Assembly: GCA_013140415.1 (NCBI GenBank)
Contig: JABFSW010000094.1
Span: 1 to 9,729, forward strand
Source: Nitrosarchaeum sp.
GTDB taxonomy: Archaea; Thermoproteota; Nitrososphaeria; Nitrososphaerales; Nitrosopumilaceae
DNA: 9,729 nt
Direction: 5' to 3'
Part shown: piece by piece, positions 1-5,849 of the stretch
Layout of the letters: each line of letters begins with the position of its first letter
How positions within the stretch are numbered: the first letter of the stretch is position 1
Made by a program: the position numbers and the translations under genes
Notes under the pieces: generated by a model
What the model was told of the DNA's origin: nothing
Seen by the model: only the letters and a program-made list of their open reading frames with translations
Database searches by the model: none

Positions 1-51
1 GGATCACTCACTCTGTTTACGGCTATTTCTTTCCATTAAATGGTTTTGTGG

Positions 52-59
52 TTTAAAAT
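52..59 (+). promoter_or_regulatory. TATA-like box upstream of the N-acetyltransferase gene
   Basis: The sequence tttaaaat, followed by further A/T, is centred about 32 nt before the ATG at 88. That is near the archaeal TATA-to-start spacing of leaderless or very short-leader transcripts. There is no Shine-Dalgarno sequence before the ATG. Just upstream, at 33-43, is a short perfect palindrome, ccattaaatgg, which could be an operator or chance. Assignment is by position and composition only. Confidence 0.5.
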
Positions 60-87
60 TAAATATTGACAATAAAATATACTAGTT

Positions 88-585
88 ATGCAAGTAATTC
101 TCAGACAATTAGGTGACTGTAACATACGTCGTGCAGAACCAAGCGATCTGATTCCAGTCATGGAAATCAATCTGAAAACGCTTCCTGAACATTATTCTGA
201 TTATTTCTATGAAAGTCTGCTTGCAGAAATTCCGGAGGCTTTCATTGTTGCAGAAATTGGAGGAAAGCATGTTGGTTATATAATGTGTAAAACTGAATAT
301 GGTTTTTCTAATTTCAAAAAATTAGGATTTGTAAAAAAAGGTCACGTGGTATCTATTGCAGTTCTTGATGAATATAGAAAAAAAGGCATTGGCAAAGCAT
401 TAGTTGAAGAATCTGTAAATGGCGTTAAACTAAAAAAATGTGACGAATTCTATCTTGAGGTACGATGTAGTAATAATGATGCTGTACGATTGTATGAAAA
501 ACTAGGTTTTGTTATTAGACAAAAACTCAGTGCGTATTATCGTGATGGTGAAGACGCATATCTTATGGCAATTGAACTAAACTAG
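88..585 (+). CDS. Ard1/RimI-type N-terminal protein N-acetyltransferase (GNAT family)
   Basis: This cytosolic enzyme transfers an acetyl group from acetyl-CoA to the alpha-amino group of protein N-termini; archaeal Ard1 combines activities that eukaryotes split among several Nat complexes. The 165 residues form one GNAT domain. The acetyl-CoA pyrophosphate-binding motif RKKGIGKA is at residues 97-104, preceded by the GHVVSIAVLDEYR strand-turn segment (85-97). The LPEHY segment (32-36), the SNNDAVRLYEKLGF segment (128-141) and the YYRDGEDAYLM end (150-160) closely resemble, from memory, the characterised Sulfolobus Ard1. Full length for the family. The first ATG is favoured by the TATA-like box about 30 nt upstream and by the lack of a ribosome binding site. 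The next gene follows after 38 nt with its own possible promoter. An S18-specific RimI role is possible, but the broad archaeal Ard1 assignment fits better. Confidence 0.9.
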   Translation: MQVILRQLGDCNIRRAEPSDLIPVMEINLKTLPEHYSDYFYESLLAEIPEAFIVAEIGGKHVGYIMCKTEYGFSNFKKLGFVKKGHVVSIAVLDEYRKKGIGKALVEESVNGVKLKKCDEFYLEVRCSNNDAVRLYEKLGFVIRQKLSAYYRDGEDAYLMAIELN

Positions 586-593
586 TTCAAACC

Positions 594-602
594 AATAAAT
601 AA
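594..602 (+). promoter_or_regulatory. Possible TATA-like box for the small membrane protein
   Basis: The sequence aataaataa is centred about 26 nt before the ATG at 624, the spacing of an archaeal leaderless promoter. The gene could equally be read through from the acetyltransferase 38 nt upstream. Weak, position-based evidence only. Confidence 0.3.
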
Positions 603-623
603 CTCACACCAAACTTTAGCTCA

Positions 624-842
624 ATGGATAAACGTAAAGGAATGGGAATTACAATTTTTGTACTATGCATTACCGCATTCTTTCTTTATGCATATTTGCT
701 AATGCTATCTGAATGGAGCCCTATTGTGTTACAATTATCTATTTTGATGATTGCAGGTGGAATACTTGGTGTAGTAGCTTGGATTGGGTATGTGATGGCA
801 ACGACAAAACCTTCATCTGCATCAATTTCATCAGATGATTAA
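624..842 (+). CDS. Small two-helix membrane protein of unknown function
   Basis: I do not recognise a family. The 72 residues show a short basic N-terminus (MDKRKGMG), a hydrophobic helix at about residues 8-28, a short polar turn (SEWSP, about 29-33), a second hydrophobic helix at about 34-59 with a Gly-rich stretch (AGGILGVVAWIGYVM), and a polar Ser/Thr-rich tail ending in two aspartates. By the positive-inside rule both ends are likely cytoplasmic or mixed, with a hairpin in the membrane. There is no signal peptidase site and no catalytic motif. Coding is supported by the ATG with an upstream TATA-like box, a sensible amphipathic layout, and a stop placed exactly between neighbours. The gene is convergent with the Trm5-like gene; only one base separates the two stop codons, leaving no room for separate terminators. 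Confidence 0.7.
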   Translation: MDKRKGMGITIFVLCITAFFLYAYLLMLSEWSPIVLQLSILMIAGGILGVVAWIGYVMATTKPSSASISSDD

Positions 843-843
843 T

Positions 844-1563
844 TTATTTTGAAATCTTTACATCTACAACTGTTTGATAGTATCTGGGACCTACAGCTCT
901 GACTATTTTCGATCCTAAAATTTCTGATTTAGCTGGAGTTACTTGCAAATAGTGTTCTTCCGAAAGTTTTCCTGCATTTGATTTTTTATCTGCATGAATG
1001 TGAGAATAATAGTGAATTATTCCACCACTTTTTGTTGCATTAATTGCAGACTTTAAGAATTCATCTGATCTTTCAGGGAGAAGCATTAAAGTTCTATCTG
1101 ATTTATTCTCTAATTGTTCTTGAATTACTTGTGATGCATCTCCATTTATTGAGATGATGTTTCCTGCAAGCTTATTTGCGATTATATTTTTTTCACAAAG
1201 TTTTACTGCAATTGGATTGATATCTATGCTGTATACTGTACATTTCTTCTTTTTTGCAATCATAATTGAAAACATGCCTACGCCTGCAAACATATTGACT
1301 ATAGTTTCACCATTTTGAACTAAATTGGCAATTCTTTCTCTTTCCGTAGATAATCTAGGTGAAAAAAATGCATTTTCAACATCCACTGTAAATTTACAGC
1401 CAAATTCTTTGTATTCTGTTTCTGTTTTATCTTCTCCTGCTAGAATCTCTAAATTTCTGGTACGAAAATTTCCCTCAACAGCAGAAGCTTGATAAAAAAC
1501 ACTCTTTGCAATTTTTACTTCATTTAGAAGGGTTTCACCAATAATTTTCTTCTTTGTTAGCAA
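844..1563 (-). CDS. trm5: Trm5-family tRNA (guanine-37-N1)-methyltransferase, 5' end interrupted by an in-frame stop
   Basis: Trm5 methylates N1 of G37 next to the tRNA anticodon using S-adenosylmethionine, which prevents +1 frameshifting. The 239 residues called from TTG show the family signature GNFRTRNLEILAGED (31-45), FFSPRLSTERERI (66-78) with the conserved Arg, the SAM-binding loop NMFAGVGMFS (90-99), the acidic SDINP-like segment SIDINP (112-117), GDA (141-143) and LLPERSDEF (161-169). In many Trm5 proteins the last motif reads NLP; here the Asn position is Leu. The TTG start is probably not the original one: the same frame continues upstream with family-like residues (SFDQIGDIIIVRIPDS) until a TAA at 1638-1636, and beyond that to an ATG at 1671. 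An uninterrupted gene would encode 275 residues. It lies directly downstream of ABCE1 and is probably co-transcribed. A Taw/TYW2-like wyosine methyltransferase is a less likely alternative. Confidence 0.8.
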   Translation of the reverse strand: MLTKKKIIGETLLNEVKIAKSVFYQASAVEGNFRTRNLEILAGEDKTETEYKEFGCKFTVDVENAFFSPRLSTERERIANLVQNGETIVNMFAGVGMFSIMIAKKKKCTVYSIDINPIAVKLCEKNIIANKLAGNIISINGDASQVIQEQLENKSDRTLMLLPERSDEFLKSAINATKSGGIIHYYSHIHADKKSNAGKLSEEHYLQVTPAKSEILGSKIVRAVGPRYYQTVVDVKISK

Positions 1564-1671
1564 TGAATCAGGAATTCTAACTATAATTATATCTCCAATC
1601 TGATCAAAAGATGAGATTAGTTCTTGACTTTCTTGTTAAGTAAGTATATTTTCCAATGATCTCTTTAACAT
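1564..1671 (-). other. Upstream part of the trm5 frame, containing an in-frame TAA at 1636-1638
   Basis: Reading the - strand from ATG at 1671 gives MLKRSLENILT, then TAA, then QESQELISSFDQIG and DIIIVRIPDS, which runs in frame into the called TTG at 1563. The part after the stop matches what I know of the start of the catalytic portion of Trm5 (a Phe-Asp-x-Ile-Gly-Asp strand). The ATG lies only five bases after the ABCE1 stop codon, a typical operon junction. Together these suggest that the native gene starts at 1671 and that codon 12 was a sense codon (AAA, GAA and CAA are each one base from TAA). No ATG, GTG or TTG occurs between the stop and 1563. This could be a real nonsense mutation, a sequencing error, or a start at a non-standard codon. 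Confidence 0.75.
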
Positions 1672-1676
1672 TCGAG

Positions 1677-3464
1677 TCAATTTTTGTAATAGAAATTTCC
1701 TGAACTTTTTTGCTCTTTATCCAATCTACTTTCTAATTTGTTTACACGTGGTCTCAAACTTCTTTCATCTCTTCTAAATGACATATCAAGTGATTTGAGG
1801 AATCTATTCATTGCATCTGCTTTTGGCATTGGAGATGTTGCATGTCCAGATAATCCAGATACACCTTCAAAAATTATCATAGAGTCAGATATAAGATCCA
1901 TTAATTGTATGTCGTGATCTATTACAATAGCTGTTTTTCCAAATGATCGAACAAATTTTTGTAAGAATTTTGCAATCGTTATTCTATCTTCTACGTCCAA
2001 AAATGCAGATGGCTCATCTAATGCATAAAGATCTACTTTTTGTAAAAGACATGCAGCAACTGAAACTTTTTGTAATTCTCCCCCTGATAGATTCTTTACT
2101 GATTTATTGTATAGTTTTTTAATTTTCAATGGTTCTAGTATCTGTTCTTCTTCTTGACTACCTTCAATTGCGCCACCATTTGCTTTATCTAGTAATGCAA
2201 TAACTTCAGCATCAATATCATTTTGAAGATACTGCGGTTTATATGCAATTTTTATTTTTTTATCAATCTCTCCTGAATTTGGTTTTTCCACACCTGCAAT
2301 CATCTTCATCAGTGTTGTTTTTCCAAGCGCATTTGCACCCATTATTCCTAACACTTCACCTTTTCTTACTCTACCTGGCTCAATAGTAACTGAGAATGTT
2401 GCATATTTTTTCTCCAGTTTTGGATATGACATTATCTCACTTCCTTCTTGAAATTCATCAGTAGATGAAGAAGATACGTCAAAAGAAAATTTTTTGTCTC
2501 TAAATCTAACATTTTCCGTTGGCAGATAACCATCAAGAAACACATTGATTCCAATTTTGGTTGATAATACACTAGAAACTATTCCGTATGCTGCAGGTTC
2601 GCCATAAAGCACTTCTATGTAATCACTAAGAAAATCAAGTAATGTTAAATCATGTTCAACAACCATTACACTTTTTCCAATTTTAGCTAAACTTTGAATT
2701 ACTCTTGCTACACTTTTTCTTTGAAAAACATCATTATATGATGATGGTTCATCAAAAAAATAAAACTCTGTATCTTTTGATGCAACAGCTGCTATGGCTA
2801 ATCTTTGAAGCTCCCCGCCACTAAGTTCTTTGAGATTTTGTTCCATCGAATTTTCTAATTCCAATTCTTTGATTAATTCTCTTGACACTCCTCGCTCATC
2901 GTATTTTTCCATCAACTCTTTTCCAGTCCCATCAAATGCTTGTGCAACATGATGTACTTGTTGTGGTTTAATTGATGCACGAAGTTGTTTATTTTTAATT
3001 TTTTCAAAATGAGATTTTAATTCTGTTCCACCATAATGCTTTAAAATTTCATCCCATTCTGGAGGGTTTTCATATCTTCCTAAATTTGGTTTCAAGTTTC
3101 CAGCAAGAATGTTTACTACGGTACTTTTTCCCATTCCATTTCTGCCTAGTAATCCTACAACTTCCCCTTTTCTCGGTGTAGGTAATTTGTATAATCGAAA
3201 TGAGTTTGGGCCATACTGATGAATTTTATCTGATGCTAATTCAGATGGTAAATTAACAATAGTAATTGCTTCAAAGGGACAAACTTTAACACATATGCCA
3301 CATCCATTACAAATATCTTCATCTATCTGGGCTTTTTTTGTTTCTTCGTTAAGTATGATGCAATCGGCCCCTGATTTGTTAACTGGACAATACTTTATGC
3401 ACTCTAAACCACATTTTTTTGGCTGGCAAAGGTCTTTGTCTAGTACTGCAACTCTGTGAGTCAT
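1677..3464 (-). CDS. ABCE1/Rli1 ribosome-recycling ATPase
   Basis: ABCE1 splits post-termination and stalled 70S ribosomes with release factor aRF1 or Pelota, and is essential in archaea and eukaryotes. The order is canonical over 595 residues. An N-terminal double [4Fe-4S] domain carries Cys 13, 18, 22, 26 and Cys 52, 55, 58, 62, each set ending in CP. NBD1 has Walker A GRNGMGKST (107-115), signature LSGGELQRL (214-222), Walker B FYFFDEP (234-240) and the His loop VVEHD (268-272). NBD2 has Walker A GANALGKTT (376-384), signature LSGGELQKV (459-467), Walker B LYALDEP (479-485) and VIDHD (514-518). The hinge-type Arg-rich C-terminus (RRDERSLRPRVNKLESRLDKEQ) closes the protein. All key residues are present and length is normal. 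The start has a TATA box at the leaderless distance. It is first gene of a unit with the Trm5-like gene, and divergent from the 5S rRNA gene. Confidence 0.97.
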   Translation of the reverse strand: MTHRVAVLDKDLCQPKKCGLECIKYCPVNKSGADCIILNEETKKAQIDEDICNGCGICVKVCPFEAITIVNLPSELASDKIHQYGPNSFRLYKLPTPRKGEVVGLLGRNGMGKSTVVNILAGNLKPNLGRYENPPEWDEILKHYGGTELKSHFEKIKNKQLRASIKPQQVHHVAQAFDGTGKELMEKYDERGVSRELIKELELENSMEQNLKELSGGELQRLAIAAVASKDTEFYFFDEPSSYNDVFQRKSVARVIQSLAKIGKSVMVVEHDLTLLDFLSDYIEVLYGEPAAYGIVSSVLSTKIGINVFLDGYLPTENVRFRDKKFSFDVSSSSTDEFQEGSEIMSYPKLEKKYATFSVTIEPGRVRKGEVLGIMGANALGKTTLMKMIAGVEKPNSGEIDKKIKIAYKPQYLQNDIDAEVIALLDKANGGAIEGSQEEEQILEPLKIKKLYNKSVKNLSGGELQKVSVAACLLQKVDLYALDEPSAFLDVEDRITIAKFLQKFVRSFGKTAIVIDHDIQLMDLISDSMIIFEGVSGLSGHATSPMPKADAMNRFLKSLDMSFRRDERSLRPRVNKLESRLDKEQKSSGNFYYKN

Positions 3465-3487
3465 GTCGTAATTCGGTTATTCCTTGC

Positions 3488-3493
3488 TTTATA
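3488..3493 (-). promoter_or_regulatory. TATA box of the ABCE1 gene
   Basis: On the - strand the sequence reads gg-TATAAA-gc, centred 26-27 nt before the A of the start ATG at 3464. This is the classic archaeal spacing for a transcript starting at or next to the start codon. No Shine-Dalgarno sequence lies between, so translation is probably leaderless. Confidence 0.65.
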
Positions 3494-3508
3494 CCTCTTT
3501 TGAACTAT

Positions 3509-3516
3509 CTAAAATA
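3509..3516 (+). promoter_or_regulatory. Possible TATA-like box of the 5S rRNA gene
   Basis: The sequence ctaaaata precedes the 5S rRNA 5' end by about 28-35 nt. It faces away from the ABCE1 promoter at 3488-3493, giving a compact divergent promoter region. An alternative A/T core, cttaatag, lies at 3526-3533 but would be too close to the RNA 5' end. Position-based evidence only. Confidence 0.35.
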
Positions 3517-3543
3517 GGGCGTTACCTTAATAGATAAGAATCT

Positions 3544-3671
3544 GTCAACATTGTTCAAGCCGGCCATAGCGTTAGGGTGCGACCCAATCCCATTCCGAAC
3601 TTGGAAGTCAAACCTAATGTCGCTGTTGTGCTACTAAGGTGCGAGAGCTCTTGGGAAGCAACAGTGCTGGC
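3544..3671 (+). rRNA. 5S ribosomal RNA
   Basis: This is the large-subunit 5S rRNA. It carries the archaeal consensus in order: GGCCAUAGCG, the loop C sequence CCCAUUCCGAAC, GGAAGUCAA, and the helix IV signature GGUGCGAGAGCUCUUGGGAA. Base pairing agrees. Helix I pairs 3544-3551 with 3664-3671 (one A-C mismatch, extendable by U3543-A3672), helix II pairs GCGUUAGG with CCUAA...CGC, helix III pairs CCAA with UUGG, and the helix V arm pairs 3624-3629 with 3658-3663. Ends are placed from helix I and may be off by a few bases. No 16S, 23S or tRNA gene adjoins it, so it is a stand-alone gene, which I know to be usual in Thaumarchaeota. A T-rich stretch (attttctattatac) just after the 3' end may terminate transcription. 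Confidence 0.93.
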
Positions 3672-3698
3672 ATTTTCTATTATACTTTCAACCAATCT

Positions 3699-3706
3699 TT
3701 TAATAT
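3699..3706 (+). promoter_or_regulatory. TATA-like box for the zinc-finger microprotein
   Basis: The sequence tttaatat is centred about 32 nt before the ATG at 3735 and about 23 nt before the ATG at 3726. It lies downstream of the 5S rRNA gene, so the small gene can have its own transcript, and it supports a start well inside the longer open frame that begins within the 5S gene. Confidence 0.45.
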
Positions 3707-3734
3707 GGAATTCATAATTTATCCTATGATTTCA

Positions 3735-3863
3735 ATGCCTAATTGTGCTGTCTGTGGACAACAATTTTCAGATGATATACGATTTCTAAATCACATGATG
3801 GATAAACATGGTTTTAGAAATCCAAATATCGATAAACCCGATAGAAACAGCAGAGGCTACTAA
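3735..3863 (+). CDS. Single C2H2 zinc-finger microprotein
   Basis: The 42-residue product is almost entirely one C2H2 zinc finger: Cys-x2-Cys-x12-His-x4-His, starting CAVCGQQF and ending HMMDKHGF, with the usual Phe and Leu core positions, followed by a polar basic tail ending NSRGY. Such small fingers bind DNA, RNA or protein; the partner here is unknown. The open frame extends upstream to 3639, but that start lies inside the 5S rRNA gene. ATGs at 3735 or 3726 lie close to leaderless spacing from a TATA-like box at 3699-3706, and the zinc-finger residues begin two codons after 3735. The gene sits 63 nt after the 5S rRNA on the same strand and is convergent with the aminopeptidase gene. The zinc-finger call is firm; function is not known. 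Confidence 0.75.
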   Translation: MPNCAVCGQQFSDDIRFLNHMMDKHGFRNPNIDKPDRNSRGY

Positions 3864-3867
3864 TTTT

Positions 3868-3900
3868 CAATAACTATATTGTTCTAATTTGTATTTTTGA
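3868..3900 (+). terminator. Possible weak terminator between convergent genes
   Basis: A five-base-pair stem, caata/tattg with a four-base loop (3868-3881), is followed by T-rich sequence up to a run of five T. It lies just after the zinc-finger stop codon and before the end of the convergent aminopeptidase gene. The T-rich tract rather than the weak stem is the likely archaeal stop signal. Confidence 0.25.
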
Positions 3901-3902
3901 AT

Positions 3903-5378
3903 TTATATATTTTGTAAGTAATCCAAAATTAATCTTACTCCAAAACCTGTGGCGCCTTTTGGGTTGTAAGGCTTATCTTTTGTTGCTACTTGCGTCCACG
4001 CAACACCTGCAATATCAATATGCATCCAAGGTGTCTTCTCAATTGCATTTCTTAAGAATGCTGCAGCAGTAATGGTACCTGCAGCTCTTCCAATTCCAAC
4101 ATTTTTCATATCTGCAACATCTGATTTTACCATATCCATATAGTCATCATTTAGTGGAAGCTCCCAAATCTCTTCTGTTGTTCTTTTTGATGATTCTATG
4201 ATCTTCTGTGTTAGTTTATCATTATTTGAAACCATACCAGCTATGTTCGTACCTAATGCAATTATGCATGCTCCAGTCAATGTTGCAAAATCAATAATTG
4301 CCTTTGGTGAATATTGTTTTTCTCCATAAGATAATGCATCTGCTAAAATTAATCTACCTTCTGCATCTGTATTTAAAATCTCTGCAGTTTTTCCACTGTA
4401 TAATTTTATAATATCTCCAGGCCTATACGATTCTCCACTGGGCATGTTCTCAACTGATGGAATAATTCCTACTAAATTGATTGGTAATTTTAATTCTGAC
4501 GCTGCTTTCATTATTCCAATGACCGTACATCCACCGCACTTATCGAATTTCATTTCATCCATTTTATCACCAGGTTTTAACGAAATACCGCCTGTGTCAA
4601 ATGTTACTGCTTTGCCAACTAATACAATTGGTTTTTCATTTCGAGAACCACGATTATGTTCTAAAATTATTAGTTTAGGTTCGTTTTTACTTCCTTGTCC
4701 TACAGCAGTAATTCCACCAAATCCTTTCTTTTTGAGATCATTTTTTGAAATGACGTTACATTTCATATTGTTCTTTTTTGATATGATCCTTGCAAAATTT
4801 GCCAATGTTGCAGGTGTACATTCGTTTGGAGGTAGATTAGCAATATTCTTTGTGTATATAGCTCCATCCGAAACAATCTCTGCAATTTTTATTGCTTTTG
4901 AAATCTTTTCTGATTTAGAAACTAAAATTGTAAGATCTGGAGTATTATTTTCTTTTTTTGATTTATATTTTTCAAATTTATACAGAGACATTTTACATCC
5001 TTCTACTATCTGGGTTACAGATGAAATAGGCTCAATTAGAGAACTTGGAGGTGCTATTATGGAAAATTCTTTTAGTTTTAACTCTCTGGCCTTTTGAGCA
5101 ATTTTACCTGAAACAAATCTTATGGTGTCATTAGCGATGTTCTCTTTTTTACCTAATCCTGCTAAGAGTATTCTTTGTGCTATTTTATCTGTAGTTGGAA
5201 TGACCGCTATTTTGCCAAATATTCCACCCATATCATTTATTGACTGTTTTATTGCTGGGATGATTCTAGAATCCACATTTTCTAATCCCAATACTTTATC
5301 TGAATCTTCTAAGACAAATCCACAAAGCATTGTTGTTTTTTTCACATTATTTGGATTTTCTACTCTTATCTTCATCAT
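3903..5378 (-). CDS. pepA: Leucyl aminopeptidase, M17 family (PepA type)
   Basis: This cytosolic two-metal aminopeptidase removes N-terminal residues from peptides and helps recycle amino acids; the family forms hexamers. The 491 residues are normal length. A variable N-terminal domain (about 1-165) is followed by the catalytic domain. The residues corresponding to the E. coli PepA metal ligands are all present with the same spacing: Lys256, Asp261 (VGKAVTFDTGG), Asp279 (MKFDKCGG), Asp338 and Glu340 (NTDAEGRL). The catalytic Lys268 (SLKP) and Arg342 are also present. The product should therefore be active. The start has two adjacent ATGs at 5378 and 5375; either is possible. The gene lies 23 nt after the DCC-domain gene on the same strand and may be co-transcribed with it, although an A/T-rich stretch across the junction could serve as its own promoter. 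Confidence 0.95.
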   Translation of the reverse strand: MMKIRVENPNNVKKTTMLCGFVLEDSDKVLGLENVDSRIIPAIKQSINDMGGIFGKIAVIPTTDKIAQRILLAGLGKKENIANDTIRFVSGKIAQKARELKLKEFSIIAPPSSLIEPISSVTQIVEGCKMSLYKFEKYKSKKENNTPDLTILVSKSEKISKAIKIAEIVSDGAIYTKNIANLPPNECTPATLANFARIISKKNNMKCNVISKNDLKKKGFGGITAVGQGSKNEPKLIILEHNRGSRNEKPIVLVGKAVTFDTGGISLKPGDKMDEMKFDKCGGCTVIGIMKAASELKLPINLVGIIPSVENMPSGESYRPGDIIKLYSGKTAEILNTDAEGRLILADALSYGEKQYSPKAIIDFATLTGACIIALGTNIAGMVSNNDKLTQKIIESSKRTTEEIWELPLNDDYMDMVKSDVADMKNVGIGRAAGTITAAAFLRNAIEKTPWMHIDIAGVAWTQVATKDKPYNPKGATGFGVRLILDYLQNI

Positions 5379-5401
5379 TATGAAAATCTGAATTTAATGT
5401 G

Positions 5402-5791
5402 CTATTTAGATTGTTGTAGATCTATTTTTTTACTATTTGAGAATAAACTTGCAGATCTTATAAAAACAGCCTTTATCGTTTTGCATTCTTGCTCACATTT
5501 TTCATTCACTTTAATTTCGTTTACGTGTCTTCTATTTGTTGTAATTATTGCTCTTAACAATGGTAAAAGCGCCGCTCTTCCACCATATGCCGTTTTTTCA
5601 TCTATTAACCAAAACATTTCTAATGCTGATTCTCCCAATATTGTTTTTCTTAGTTGTACGCCAAACTCCGAATGATGCCCGATCATTGTTAAGTTACCTC
5701 TTGTAAGAAATTCAATCATTTTTGCAAATTTCACACATAAATAACATTGATTATCATAAACTATTACTGGCATTTTTTCTTTGATATGCAT
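5402..5791 (-). CDS. DCC-family (DUF393) thiol-disulfide oxidoreductase-like protein
   Basis: The family is named for a conserved Asp-x-x-Cys-x-x-Cys motif near the N-terminus and is predicted to have a thioredoxin-like fold; its substrates are largely unknown. Here the motif is DNQCYLC at residues 13-19, after a beta strand (PVIVY). A second family-like segment is at about 69-81 (YGGRAALLPLLRA). Length (129 residues) suits the family. A second Cys pair, Cys99 and Cys103 (KCEQEC), lies in the C-terminal part and may be lineage-specific. There is no signal peptide, so it is likely cytosolic. The start at 5791 is supported by a TATA-like sequence about 27 nt upstream; an ATG at 5773 is an alternative. 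It is divergent from the pentose-phosphate operon and 23 nt upstream of the aminopeptidase gene. Redox function is inferred from the motif. Confidence 0.72.
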   Translation of the reverse strand: MHIKEKMPVIVYDNQCYLCVKFAKMIEFLTRGNLTMIGHHSEFGVQLRKTILGESALEMFWLIDEKTAYGGRAALLPLLRAIITTNRRHVNEIKVNEKCEQECKTIKAVFIRSASLFSNSKKIDLQQSK

Positions 5792-5812
5792 AATATCACT
5801 TAGTAACCATCA

Positions 5813-5824
5813 GATTAAAATTTT
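5813..5824 (-). promoter_or_regulatory. TATA-like box of the DCC-domain gene, in a divergent promoter region
   Basis: On the - strand the sequence reads aaaattttaatc, centred about 27 nt before the start at 5791. It contains the symmetrical core aaaatttt (5817-5824). The same element lies about 30 nt before the + strand ATG at 5850, so it could in principle serve both directions. Confidence 0.45.
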
Positions 5825-5835
5825 GCAGAAGTAGA

Positions 5836-5846
5836 TTTTTATTAAA
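5836..5846 (+). promoter_or_regulatory. TATA-like box of the pentose phosphate operon
   Basis: The sequence tttttattaaa is centred about 29 nt before the second possible start codon (ATG at 5871) and only about 9 nt before the first (5850). If it is the true TATA box, translation begins at 5871, MGLNYY, and the first seven residues of the longer call are not made. Confidence 0.45.
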
Positions 5847-5849
5847 TTT

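Noticed and set aside
33..43. Palindrome ccattaaatgg upstream of the acetyltransferase promoter
   Set aside because: Short (5-bp arms) and A/T-centred; could be an operator but one copy gives no support.
3639..3734. N-terminal extension of the zinc-finger frame
   Set aside because: It begins inside the 5S rRNA gene and has no conserved-looking residues; a TATA-like box at 3699-3706 points to a start at 3726 or 3735.
4444..5097. 217-codon + strand open frame
   Set aside because: It lies wholly opposite the aminopeptidase gene, whose catalytic residues are all intact, and has no recognisable motif or promoter. It is a shadow.
5122..5675. Two + strand frames opposite the aminopeptidase and DCC genes
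   Set aside because: Hydrophobic, low-complexity translations antisense to well-supported genes.
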